Under the pieces are notes generated by a model. The model saw only the letters and a list, made by a program, of their open reading frames with translations. It made no database searches and was not told the DNA's origin. From positions 1-57,299 of the forward strand of contig MHBK01000068.1 of the NCBI GenBank assembly GCA_001804865.1: a stretch of 57,299 nt of DNA, given 5' to 3'. Each line of letters starts with the position of its first letter. The stretch's first letter is position 1. This stretch comes from Lentisphaerae bacterium GWF2_57_35. GTDB lineage: Bacteria > Verrucomicrobiota > Kiritimatiellia > CAIQIC01 > GWF2-57-35. A program made the translations under genes and the position numbers. Below are positions 34,186-42,534 of the stretch, piece after piece.

Positions 34186-35487
34186 ATGACCATTCAAGCC
34201 AGCCGTAGACGATGGATGTTAATGTTAGCCCTGGCGGCAGCGGTTGCCGGCGTTTCGTATGTTCTGCGGCCGGATTCCACGGCCACGGTTCTGCACGGCC
34301 AGGCGGAAGCGCCGTTGTATTATCAGGACTCCATGCACCCTTGGATCAAATCGGATCGTCCCGGTGCCTGCCCGATTTGCCGTTGCGAACTGACGCCCAT
34401 GTACGCGCGAAAGGACGACCCCGGCGACAAGGTGGGGCTGGTTTCCCTGAGCGCCAACAGCATTACCGTGCTCAACGTGCAGACCGAGGAGGCCAAACGG
34501 CGGCCTTTGATTCGTACGCTGCGCGTCGCCGGCACGCTGGAGGCGGACAACACGCGCAAAACGATCGTCGGCGCGCCGGCCCCGGGCCGTATCGATGCGG
34601 TTCCTGTCGAATCCGTCGGCGTGGACGTTGAAAAAGGGCAGGCCTTGGCCACGTTTTACAGCCCGGACCTGACCTTCCAGACGCGACGGTACATCTTTCG
34701 CGACCGCCTGCCCGACAAGACGGATGAGTTTGGCCCCAACCCCTTCACGCGGGCTCATCCCGCAAAACACGAGTTGGTCCATCCCATGCCGTTGCGCGGA
34801 CAGCCCGCGCAAGATCCGTTCTACAACGATTTGCTCGCGCCTCTGTCGGGCACCGTGATCGAACGAAATGTGTTCGACGGACAATACGTGGCGGAAGGCG
34901 ATCGACTTTTCACGATCGTCGATTGCTCCGTGCTGTGGTTTCGCTTCGACGTGTACGAACAGCAGTTGCCGTGGATCGAGCCGGGACAGGAAATGGACGT
35001 AACGGTCGCCGCCGCTCCCGGAGAGGTGTTTCGCGCGGTCGTGGCTATGGTCGAGCCGAGTCTCAACGAAGCCACGCGGACCGTCAAAGTGCGCGCCAAT
35101 GTCGCCAATCCTTTGGAAGGTCCTTCCGGCCGGCAGCAGCGCCTCTTGCGTCTGGGCATGTATGCCGAGGGACGCCTGCCGGCGCAGACCGCCGATGCGC
35201 TGACGGTTTCGCGTTCGGCGGTTCTGTTTCCCGGCGGCGCCGCCTGCGTTTATGTGGACCGGGACGACGGCAACTACCAAGTGCGCCGCGTCAAGCTGGG
35301 CCGGCAGGGCGACCAGTATTGGGAAATTCTGGCCGGACTGACAGAAGGGGAGCGCGTGGTCAGCGCCGGCAACGTATTGATCGATTCCCAAGCCCAGTTC
35401 AATCAGGGCTCCACGACGGGTTGGGCCTCTCCCGAACCTTTGCCGGAAGTCGCCGTCATGGCGCGCCCAACCTCGGGGGCGCCATGA
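34186..35487 (+). CDS. Periplasmic adaptor of a heavy-metal RND efflux pump (CusB/CzcB-like)
   Basis: 433 residues. N-terminal membrane segment (~10-27), then a heavy-metal-binding domain with YYQDSMHPWIKSDRPGACPI and CRCELTPMYARK (residues ~45-76; the HPW...CPIC..L pattern of the HMBD family). Next the HlyD-type barrel and lipoyl halves (AGTLEADNTRKTIVGAPAPG ... DNLLAPLSGTVIERNVFDGQ). Then beta-barrel and membrane-proximal domains to the end. These proteins connect the inner-membrane pump to an outer-membrane channel and hand metal to the pump. The stop overlaps the cusA start by ATGA. No CusC/TolC gene follows. The metal domain points to Cu/Ag or related metal; it does not fix which one. 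Confidence 0.9.
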   Translation: MTIQASRRRWMLMLALAAAVAGVSYVLRPDSTATVLHGQAEAPLYYQDSMHPWIKSDRPGACPICRCELTPMYARKDDPGDKVGLVSLSANSITVLNVQTEEAKRRPLIRTLRVAGTLEADNTRKTIVGAPAPGRIDAVPVESVGVDVEKGQALATFYSPDLTFQTRRYIFRDRLPDKTDEFGPNPFTRAHPAKHELVHPMPLRGQPAQDPFYNDLLAPLSGTVIERNVFDGQYVAEGDRLFTIVDCSVLWFRFDVYEQQLPWIEPGQEMDVTVAAAPGEVFRAVVAMVEPSLNEATRTVKVRANVANPLEGPSGRQQRLLRLGMYAEGRLPAQTADALTVSRSAVLFPGGAACVYVDRDDGNYQVRRVKLGRQGDQYWEILAGLTEGERVVSAGNVLIDSQAQFNQGSTTGWASPEPLPEVAVMARPTSGAP

Positions 35488-38400
35488 TCGACCGCTTGAT
35501 CGAATGGTCGCTGCGCAATCGTTTTTTGGTGATAGGCGGCACGCTCTTGCTTATCGCCTGGGGCATCCACGCGCTTTACCAAACGCCGGTGGACGCCATC
35601 CCCGACCTTAGCGAAAATCAGGTCATTGTCTTTGCCGACTGGCCGGGCCGCAGCCCGCAGGAAGTCGAAGATCAGGTCACCTATCCGCTCGTCGTCAATC
35701 TCCAGGGTCTTGCCGGCATCAAGACGGTGCGGGCGACTTCGATGTTCGGGTTTACCTTTATTACAGCCATCTTCGAGGATGGTCTCGACAATTACTTTGC
35801 CCGCACGCGCGTATTGGAGCGATTGAGTTATCTGAGCGACCAGATGCCCGCCGGCGTTGTGCCCCGTCTCGCACCGGACGCCACCGGGCTGGGCTGGGTT
35901 TATCAGTACTACTTGAAAGTCGATCCGGCGAAAGCCCCGCAAGGCGGTTACGACCTCTCGCAGTTGCGGGCTCTGCAGGATTGGTACATCCGCTACCAGC
36001 TTAACGCGGCGCCCGGGGTGACGGACGTGGGCAGCATCGGCGGGTTTGTCCGCCAATACCAGGTCGAGGTGTCGCCCACGCGCCTGCGCACGCTGGAGGT
36101 TTCGCTTCAGGACGTACTGGAGGCCGTACGGCAGAGCAACCTGAACGTCGGCGGCAAGGTCATCGAGGAAGGCGGCCAGGAATTCGTGGTGCGCGGCCTC
36201 GGCCTCGTCAAATCCGTCAAGGACCTTGAGGACATCGTGATCAAGGAAAACGGCGGGATACCGATCTATCTTCACGACGTGGCGACTGTCCAACTCGGCG
36301 GCGATTTCCGGCGCGGGGCGCTGGACGTCAATGGCCAGGAGGCGGTGGGCGGCGTGGTGGTGATGCGCAACGGCGAAAGCGCCCTGGAGGTGATCCGCCG
36401 CGTGAAGGCAAAGATCGCCGACCTCGCGCCAAGCCTGCCGCCGGGCATCCGCATCGAACCGACCTACGACCGCAGCAAGCTCATCGAACGCACCCTCGCC
36501 ACGCTGAAAACCGCGCTGACCGAAGAAATCATCCTCGTGGCGCTGGCCCATGTCGTCTTTCTCTGGCACTTTCGCAGCATCCTGATCGTGAGCCTGCCGC
36601 TGCCGCTGGCCATCCTGATATCCTTCATCTTCATGCGCCTCTTCGGCATCACGTCCAACATCATGTCGCTCACCGGGCTGGCCATTGCCATCGGCGAGTT
36701 GGTGGACGCGGGCATCGTGATCACCGAAAATGTGATCCGGCACAGCGAACGGCTCCAGGAACAGAAAGGCGGAGTCCGCCTGACCGCCGTGGAGCGTTGG
36801 CAGGTCACGCTGGCCGCGGCCCGGCAGGTGGGGCGTCCTATTTTCTTTGCCCAGATGATCACTGTGCTGGCGTTCTTCCCCGTGTTCGCGCTGGCGGGCG
36901 AAGAGGGCAAATTGTTTCACCCGCTCGCTTTCGCCCGGGCTTTTGCCATCGTGGGGGGGACCTTCATGGCGGTCACGGTGACGCCGGCGTTGTGTTCCCT
37001 GCTCGTGCGCGGTCCGTTTGTGCCGGAAGAGCGCAATTGGACCATGAAACGCCTGCTCCGGATTTATGCGCCCGCCCTGAGCTGGGCCCTGTCGCATCGC
37101 CGGCTGGTTCTGAGCCTCACGGCGGCGCTGATGCTCAGTTCGGTGATCCTGGCGTTTGGGCTGCCGCGTCCCGCGGCGCAGAAGCTGGACGCCTGGGGCT
37201 GGCCGCGGGCCGCCCAGCTTGCCCGCGGCATGGGCAGCGAATTCATGCCCCCGCTCGACGAAGGCAGCCTGCTTTTTATGCCGGTCTTATTGCCCAGCAC
37301 CTCGTTGAACGAGATTAAACGACTCATCGCCTGGCAGGATCGAATGCTTAAGCAAGTGCCGGAAGTGCAATCGGCCGCCGGCAAGCTGGGCCGCGCCGAA
37401 ACGGCCACCGACCCCGCCCCGGTCGAAATGATCGAGACGACGATCGAGCTGAAGCCGAAGGCTCTGTGGCGGCCGGGGATGACCATCGAGAAGCTGATCG
37501 AAGAATTGACCGCGAAGCTCAGCCGGGCGCCGGGCTGCGTGCCGGGCTTCCTGCGTCCGATCGAAGGCCGCATCCTGATGCTCAGCACCGGCATCCGAGC
37601 TCAAATCGGCGTGAAAATATTCGGCGACAACCTGGACGCGCTGCAAGCCAAGGCCTTTGAAGTGGAAAAGGTCATGCGCAACGTTCCCGGCGCCGCCGGC
37701 GTGGCGCCCTCGCGCTTCCAGGGCAAGCCCTATCTCAACATCGAAGTGGACCGTCGCGCCATGGCGCGCTACGGCCTGCGCGCGGAGACGGTGCTGGACG
37801 TCGTGGAAGCCGGCCTCGGCGGACGGAATGTCGGCACGACCATCGAGGGGCGCGAGCGATTCCCCATTCAGGTGCGTTTCCAAAAGGACGAGCGAAACGA
37901 TCTTGAGCGGCTGGGCGACGTGCTGGTGTATTCCCCGTCGGGCCGCGTGATCCCGCTGGGTCAGGTGGCCACGATCGAGCGGGTGTCCGGCCCCAGCGAA
38001 ATTGCCAGCGAAAACGGACGGTTGCGGGCCTATGTGCAGGCCAACGTGCAGGGACGCGACCTTGGAAGCTTCATGAAGGACGCGCGCGAACGGATCGCGC
38101 GCGATATCAAGCTGGCGCCGGGCATGACCCTGGAGTGGAGCGGACAATACGAGAATCAGCTCCGGGCTCAACGAACTCTCCGGATGGTCGTGCCGGCTGT
38201 CTTTGCCATCAGTTTCATGCTGCTCTTTATGCTCTATCGCTCCACGAAGGAAGCCGCTCACGTTCTTTTGGCGATTCCCTTCGCGCTCAGCGGCGGCGTT
38301 TTTCTGCAATACCTGCTGGGCTACCGCTTCAGCGTCGCGGTGTGGGTGGGCTACATCGCGCTGTTCAGCACGGCCATCGAAACCGGCATGGTCATGGTGG

Positions 38401-38777
38401 TTTATCTGCAGGAAGCGTTGGACAAGAAGCGCGCCGAACTCGGCCCTGCGTTCGACCATGACGACCTGATCGACGCGGTGAAGGAGGGCGCGACGCTGCG
38501 CCTGCGGCCGAAGGTGATGACGGTCGCCACCACGCTTTTCGCTTTGCTGCCGATCCTGTGGAGCGACGGCGCCGGCGCCGAAATCATGCGGCCGCTGGCC
38601 GCGCCGGTCATGGGCGGCATGATCAGCAGCTTGGTGCATATCCTCATCGTAACCCCGGTCCTGTTCACCTGGCTGCGCGAGCGGGAGATGCGGCGCGAGC
38701 AACCGGGCGCGGTGGAGGAGGAGTTGGCGGGGGTGGGGAGGGGGAGGGGACAGAAAACAGTGATCAGTAAGCAGTGA
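35484..38777 (+). CDS. Heavy-metal RND efflux pump (CusA/CzcA-like)
   Basis: 1097 residues; ATG 35484 overlaps the cusB stop. Twelve membrane helices with two large periplasmic loops, as in all RND pumps. N terminus MIDRLIEWSLRNRFLVIGGT; porter segment YQTPVDAIPDLSENQVIVF; TM4 motif GELVDAGIVITENVIRHSER with the proton-relay Asp; and GSEFMPPLDEGSLLFMPVLL and ILMLSTGIRAQIGVKIFGDN in the second loop. Compared from memory with E. coli CusA, the first of the three metal-binding methionines (MLSTG) is kept while the other two positions seem to be Leu (RYGL, RDLGSF). The substrate may therefore not be only Cu/Ag. The C terminus (TVISKQ) runs into a 7-bp repeat. Confidence 0.92.
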   Translation: MIDRLIEWSLRNRFLVIGGTLLLIAWGIHALYQTPVDAIPDLSENQVIVFADWPGRSPQEVEDQVTYPLVVNLQGLAGIKTVRATSMFGFTFITAIFEDGLDNYFARTRVLERLSYLSDQMPAGVVPRLAPDATGLGWVYQYYLKVDPAKAPQGGYDLSQLRALQDWYIRYQLNAAPGVTDVGSIGGFVRQYQVEVSPTRLRTLEVSLQDVLEAVRQSNLNVGGKVIEEGGQEFVVRGLGLVKSVKDLEDIVIKENGGIPIYLHDVATVQLGGDFRRGALDVNGQEAVGGVVVMRNGESALEVIRRVKAKIADLAPSLPPGIRIEPTYDRSKLIERTLATLKTALTEEIILVALAHVVFLWHFRSILIVSLPLPLAILISFIFMRLFGITSNIMSLTGLAIAIGELVDAGIVITENVIRHSERLQEQKGGVRLTAVERWQVTLAAARQVGRPIFFAQMITVLAFFPVFALAGEEGKLFHPLAFARAFAIVGGTFMAVTVTPALCSLLVRGPFVPEERNWTMKRLLRIYAPALSWALSHRRLVLSLTAALMLSSVILAFGLPRPAAQKLDAWGWPRAAQLARGMGSEFMPPLDEGSLLFMPVLLPSTSLNEIKRLIAWQDRMLKQVPEVQSAAGKLGRAETATDPAPVEMIETTIELKPKALWRPGMTIEKLIEELTAKLSRAPGCVPGFLRPIEGRILMLSTGIRAQIGVKIFGDNLDALQAKAFEVEKVMRNVPGAAGVAPSRFQGKPYLNIEVDRRAMARYGLRAETVLDVVEAGLGGRNVGTTIEGRERFPIQVRFQKDERNDLERLGDVLVYSPSGRVIPLGQVATIERVSGPSEIASENGRLRAYVQANVQGRDLGSFMKDARERIARDIKLAPGMTLEWSGQYENQLRAQRTLRMVVPAVFAISFMLLFMLYRSTKEAAHVLLAIPFALSGGVFLQYLLGYRFSVAVWVGYIALFSTAIETGMVMVVYLQEALDKKRAELGPAFDHDDLIDAVKEGATLRLRPKVMTVATTLFALLPILWSDGAGAEIMRPLAAPVMGGMISSLVHILIVTPVLFTWLREREMRREQPGAVEEELAGVGRGRGQKTVISKQ

Positions 38778-38833
38778 TCAGTGATCAGTAAACAGTGATC
38801 AGTAAACAGTAAGCAGTGATCAGTGATCAGTGG
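38758..38833. repeat. Heptamer tandem repeat CAGTNNN (10 full units)
   Basis: Consecutive units CAGTGAT, CAGTAAG, CAGTGAT, CAGTGAT, CAGTAAA and so on to CAGTGG at 38833. It starts inside the cusA frame and supplies its last codons and stop. Resembles the heptanucleotide STRR repeats described in heterocyst-forming cyanobacteria in its 7-bp step. Confidence 0.92.
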
Positions 38834-38844
38834 AGGAGGGGGGC

Positions 38845-39165
38845 ATGACATTGGGACAGGGATTTATGGTGATTCTGCTGGGCTTGTGCGGGGGCCTCTT
38901 GTTGACGGGGTTTGCGATCCGGCAGCGACAGGATGAAAGCGGTCGGCGCGCGGTGGTGATGCGTGCGGTGGCGGCCTGTACCGGGATGTGTTCGCTGGCG
39001 CTGTCCCGCGAAGGCGCCGGCACGCGGGATCACACGGAAGGAGTTTCGGGATGTCTTGGGGACATGCCCGCCGGATATTGTCTTCGCGAGCGGTGCGATG
39101 TGATTGCCTGTCCGGGCATGCCTGGGCAGACCTTCCGACTCGAAGTGGCGAGGGCCGTCCCATGA
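38845..39165 (+). CDS. Small single-span membrane protein preceding the ABC permease
   Basis: 106 residues with GGAGGAGGGGGGC before ATG 38845. One hydrophobic helix (about residues 7-25, FMVILLGLCGGLLLTGFAI). The rest is polar with four to five cysteines and methionine pairs (TGMCSLAL, SGCLGDMPAGYC, CDVIACPGMPG), possibly metal-binding. Its stop overlaps the permease start by ATGA, which supports real translation. Family not recognised. Confidence 0.55.
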   Translation: MTLGQGFMVILLGLCGGLLLTGFAIRQRQDESGRRAVVMRAVAACTGMCSLALSREGAGTRDHTEGVSGCLGDMPAGYCLRERCDVIACPGMPGQTFRLEVARAVP

Positions 39166-40352
39166 ACTGGTCGGTGCATGCCAATTTTTGGTGCGCCGCC
39201 GCGGAGAACGTGTGGCGTCGCCGGGGAAACACCCTGTCTGTGATGGCTCCGCTGCTCCTGGCGGTGATGGTGTTTGCGGCCTTCAGTTTCGTGCAGGACG
39301 GCCTGGTGAGGGATGCCCTGAGATCCGCCGAGGTCATGCCGGATCTGACCGTGCAGCGGATGATCGGCGGACGGACCGAGCGCGTGCCTGTGGCCTTGGG
39401 CGAACTGGTGGCTGGCATGGCGGGCGTGAAAACGGTCGCGCCTCGCGTGTGGGGATATGTCCCCATCGATTTGGGCGCCGGGGCGTTTGCTTATACCTTG
39501 ATGGGCATCGATGTGAGCCGGATGCCCCAACCGGAAGACGTCGGTTTGACGCTCGAACAGGGACGCTTTCTCGACAAAAAAGACGTTAACGCCGTGGTGC
39601 TCGGCAAGGCCGCTGCGGAGGCGCTCGACGTGCGTCTCGGCGACGAGCTGAATCTGAAAGACGAATTGGGCAACGCCGGACGTTTTCAGGTCGTAGGGTT
39701 GTTCGCCGGCGATGTGCAGTTGCACGCGGCGGATTTGATGCTGGTCCCCATCAAGACGGCCCGGAACTTTTTCGGATATGGCGAGCACGAGGCTACGGAT
39801 CTCTGCGTGTACCTGACGGATTCGTCGCAACTCGACGCGGCGGCGACCGATATTTTGGCGGCCCAAAAGGGCTTGCGCGTGTTGAGCAAGGATTCCATGC
39901 GGAAGATCGTCCAGCAGGTTTACGGGAAACGCGCGGGCGTATTTCAAGTGCTGTGGCTCATTCTCCTGCTGACCGTCATGCTGACGGCCTGGGCGGAGGG
40001 CAGTCGCGCCAGCCATCGAACGAGCCGGGAGATCGGCATTCTGAAGGCCACCGGCTGGAGCACGACGAACGTGATCGAGCTGAAGATCTTTGAAAATGTC
40101 ATCGTCGCCAGCGCAGCCACCTTGGGCGGCATGTTGGTGGCGATGGCCTACCTGCTCGCCGGGGCTCCGGGGATCAAGTCGTACTTCCTCGGCTGGGCGG
40201 TGGTCTACCCGGATATGAGTTTGCCCATTTGCATCGGCGCCCCAACCGTCGGACTGATTCTGACGGTCGGTATCTTTCCGCTTCTCGTGGCGACGGTCGT
40301 TCCGGCCTGGGCGGCGGGCATTGTCGATCCGGACGAGGCGATGCGGGGGTAG
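39162..40352 (+). CDS. FtsX/MacB-type ABC transporter permease
   Basis: 396 residues; start ATG 39162 overlaps the preceding stop. Plan of a MacB/LolC-type permease: TM1 (~26-45), a periplasmic domain of ~220 residues, then three C-terminal TM segments with TSREIGILKATGWSTTNVIE between TM2 and TM3 and DPDEAMRG at the end. Such permeases do not move substrate through the membrane channel but drive periplasmic conformational work, for example on lipoproteins or efflux partners. Placed between a CusBA pump and NosL-like genes, it may power copper handling at the periplasm (inference). Confidence 0.85.
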   Translation: MNWSVHANFWCAAAENVWRRRGNTLSVMAPLLLAVMVFAAFSFVQDGLVRDALRSAEVMPDLTVQRMIGGRTERVPVALGELVAGMAGVKTVAPRVWGYVPIDLGAGAFAYTLMGIDVSRMPQPEDVGLTLEQGRFLDKKDVNAVVLGKAAAEALDVRLGDELNLKDELGNAGRFQVVGLFAGDVQLHAADLMLVPIKTARNFFGYGEHEATDLCVYLTDSSQLDAAATDILAAQKGLRVLSKDSMRKIVQQVYGKRAGVFQVLWLILLLTVMLTAWAEGSRASHRTSREIGILKATGWSTTNVIELKIFENVIVASAATLGGMLVAMAYLLAGAPGIKSYFLGWAVVYPDMSLPICIGAPTVGLILTVGIFPLLVATVVPAWAAGIVDPDEAMRG

Positions 40353-40361
40353 CCAAGCCGC

Positions 40362-40421
40362 GGCGCTCAGCGGAGTGAGCGCCCTACCTTTGAAGGTGGG
40401 GCCGCGACTCCGCTCGCGGCC
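40362..40421. repeat. Three consecutive hairpins between the permease and ATPase genes
   Basis: GGCGCTCA / TGAGCGCC (40362-40383); GCCCTACCTT / AAGGTGGGGC with one mismatch (40381-40402); GGCCGCGA / TCGCGGCC (40400-40421). REP-like block in the 89-bp gap. Confidence 0.7.
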
Positions 40422-40441
40422 GGTAGAGCAAGGAGCGAACC

Positions 40442-41101
40442 ATGTTACGGACTGAAAAGCTTTGCAAGACCTATGGATTGAACGGCAGTTCGGTGCATGC
40501 GGTTTCCAATCTGGACCTTCATGTCCCGCGGGGAACGTGCTTGCTCATTCAGGGTCCGTCCGGGAGCGGAAAGTCCACCCTGCTTAATCTGCTGGGCTGT
40601 CTGACGCATCCCAGCAGTGGGCGCGCATTCATCGATGGATGCGAGGTGTCGCATCTGCCCGATCGTTTCCTGACCGAAATTCGCCGGCAAAAGATCGGGT
40701 TCGTTTTTCAAAGCTTCAACCTGCTGCATGGCCGCAGCGTCCTGGACAACGTAGCCATGCCGCTGGTGCCGCTGGGCATAGGCCTGGAGCCGCGAAGAGA
40801 AAAAGCGATGGCCCTGCTGCGCCGCGTGAACCTGGAACACCGCGCGCATTTTCTGGCGAACCGGTTGAGCGGAGGCGAGCAGCAGCGAGCGGCCGTGGCG
40901 CGGGCGCTGGTGAACGATCCGGCGATCGTCATCGCCGACGAGCCCAACTCGAACATCGACCGCCACAACAGCCGCTTGGTCCTGGAGCTGTTCCGGGAGT
41001 TCAAGCGAGAAGGACGAACCTTGGTGATTTCCTCGCACGATCCTTCCTTCGAGGGCGACGAACTCGTTGACGAGGTTTTGACGATGGGAGAGCCCCCATG
41101 A
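40442..41101 (+). CDS. ABC transporter ATPase (LolD/MacB-type)
   Basis: 219 residues. Walker A GPSGSGKST, Q-loop FVFQSFNLLHG, signature LSGGEQQRAAVARALVNDPA, Walker B VIADEPNSNIDRHN (normally DEPTGNLD; here NSNID), and switch His in VISSHDPSFE. Size and motifs match the LolD/FtsE branch that works with FtsX-type permeases, hence partner of 39162-40352. Overlaps the next gene by 4 bp (ATGA). Confidence 0.93.
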   Translation: MLRTEKLCKTYGLNGSSVHAVSNLDLHVPRGTCLLIQGPSGSGKSTLLNLLGCLTHPSSGRAFIDGCEVSHLPDRFLTEIRRQKIGFVFQSFNLLHGRSVLDNVAMPLVPLGIGLEPRREKAMALLRRVNLEHRAHFLANRLSGGEQQRAAVARALVNDPAIVIADEPNSNIDRHNSRLVLELFREFKREGRTLVISSHDPSFEGDELVDEVLTMGEPP

Positions 41102-42081
41102 TCCTGAACATGTATGTGGTGAGCTATCTTCTGTTGTCCTTCCTATCCCTGCTGGTGGGCGGGGGCGCGATGGTCGTCGGCGTTCGGGTGGCGCTGAAAT
41201 GGAAGGCGGGACATTCGTCCGAAGAACAGTACCAACTCGAAAAAAAGGTCTATCTCAGCATGACCCTGGTCATGCTCGGATTCTATATGCGTCTCGCGCT
41301 GGCGCCGCTTTGGTTCCTGATGCTCCAAAGCTTTGTGCCGTCGATTCCCGGAGCCATGTGCCTCGCGGGGGTTCATCTCCTCCAGACGCCGCACTCCTTC
41401 ATTTCCACGATCTTGAAATTCGTCCTGCCCATGGCGTACGGCTATTGGCTCGTGCTAAATGCGCTCGACCGGAAGATCGAATCGCAACCGCTCATGAAGT
41501 GGAAGCTCTACGCTCTTCTTCCGCTGGGTCTGCTGATGTTCTTCGAAACGTTTTCCGATTTGCGGTTCGTTTTTTCCGTCAAACCCCTGTTCGTGAATTG
41601 TTGCAGCTCGCTCTTCGACGATCCGTCTTCGGCGATCGCGCAGAAGCTGACGTACAGCGGCTGGGGGTGGGCGATCGGCTTTTTCGGGGTGGGTCTTTCG
41701 CTGCTGGCTTTGTCGGTGTTTCTCTTGCGCAGACCGAGGCATCGCGCCGGTTTGTTGCTGTGGCTGCTGGGTCCCGCGGTCTTGATTTCCTTCGCGCTGG
41801 CCCTGCATACCCGGTTTTCGCCGCTGTTCCTTCGCGCCATGTTTCATCATTGCATTTTCTGCATCTGGCAAAAGCTGCCGGACACGATCCTGGCCACGAT
41901 CGCGATCTGCGTGGGCTGTTGGGCCGCCGTGATTTTTGCGGCGACAAGAAACGTTTATAAGATCGCGGGCGCGGAAGCCGTTGCCGATGCGCACGCAAAA
42001 GCGCTGTTGAAATGGACCGTGGGCGCGCTGTTGGCGGGGATGGGGATCTTGGCGGTCCGATGGGTCGTCGAATCGATGTAG
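41098..42081 (+). CDS. Polytopic membrane protein with a conserved-looking HHCxxC motif
   Basis: 327 residues with ~8 hydrophobic helices and no enzyme signature. Near the C-terminal third, FHHCIFCIWQKLPD places two His and two Cys (H250, H251, C252, C255) at a helix edge, a plausible metal or thiol site. Start ATG overlaps the ATPase stop, so it belongs to the ABC module. Possible third subunit of a copper-related ABC system, similar in position (not sequence) to NosY-type proteins in nos clusters. Family not recognised. Confidence 0.65.
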   Translation: MILNMYVVSYLLLSFLSLLVGGGAMVVGVRVALKWKAGHSSEEQYQLEKKVYLSMTLVMLGFYMRLALAPLWFLMLQSFVPSIPGAMCLAGVHLLQTPHSFISTILKFVLPMAYGYWLVLNALDRKIESQPLMKWKLYALLPLGLLMFFETFSDLRFVFSVKPLFVNCCSSLFDDPSSAIAQKLTYSGWGWAIGFFGVGLSLLALSVFLLRRPRHRAGLLLWLLGPAVLISFALALHTRFSPLFLRAMFHHCIFCIWQKLPDTILATIAICVGCWAAVIFAATRNVYKIAGAEAVADAHAKALLKWTVGALLAGMGILAVRWVVESM

Positions 42082-42093
42082 CGGGTGGGGCAC

Positions 42094-42489
42094 ATGAAGA
42101 TTTCCAGGCAAATAATTCGGGGCGTCGGAGTGGCCCTCCTACTCGGCCTGACCGGAGGCCACTGGATGATCTTGCAGTCGGTCGCCTGGGCCCGGATGCT
42201 GGTCGATTATTCCCGCTCGTTCGGAGTCCAGACCGCCATCGAGCAGACCTTCGACGGCCAACACCCCTGTGAAATGTGCAAGATGATACAAAAGGCCAGG
42301 CAGTCGTCTCAACAGGAGCTGCAGCAGCCCGACGCAAGACGCGAACCATCTTTTTGCGAGACGGATTGTCCGGTTGGCTTCGAGCTGCCTTGGTCCTGGA
42401 CGATCGAGGCCGACGAGTTCGTTCCTCCTTCTCGAAACGAACCTCCTCCTGTGCCGCCGCCGCGAGATCTATCGCGGCGTGTCGGATAA
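42094..42489 (+). CDS. Small exported or membrane-anchored protein with HPCEMC motif
   Basis: 131 residues. N-terminal hydrophobic segment (about 8-30) serves as signal or anchor. TFDGQHPCEMCKMIQKA holds C59 and C62, and FCETDCPVG holds another Cys pair. The C terminus is Pro-rich. Similar small proteins with a DGxHPCxxCK core are common next to metal-resistance genes in Verrucomicrobia (memory). Likely binds copper or another soft metal in the periplasm. 12 bp after the membrane protein gene. Confidence 0.68.
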   Translation: MKISRQIIRGVGVALLLGLTGGHWMILQSVAWARMLVDYSRSFGVQTAIEQTFDGQHPCEMCKMIQKARQSSQQELQQPDARREPSFCETDCPVGFELPWSWTIEADEFVPPSRNEPPPVPPPRDLSRRVG

Positions 42490-42534
42490 TCGATCGGTCA
42501 TTCAAAACTTTTAACACAGGAAGGAATTTTCATC

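Noticed and set aside
34923..35483. Upstream extension of the cusA frame to 34923
   Set aside because: The extension is an Arg-rich shadow of cusB; the ATGA overlap at 35484 gives the standard RND N terminus.
38758..38833. CRISPR-like array
   Set aside because: Units are 7 bp and contiguous with no spacers; no cas genes nearby.
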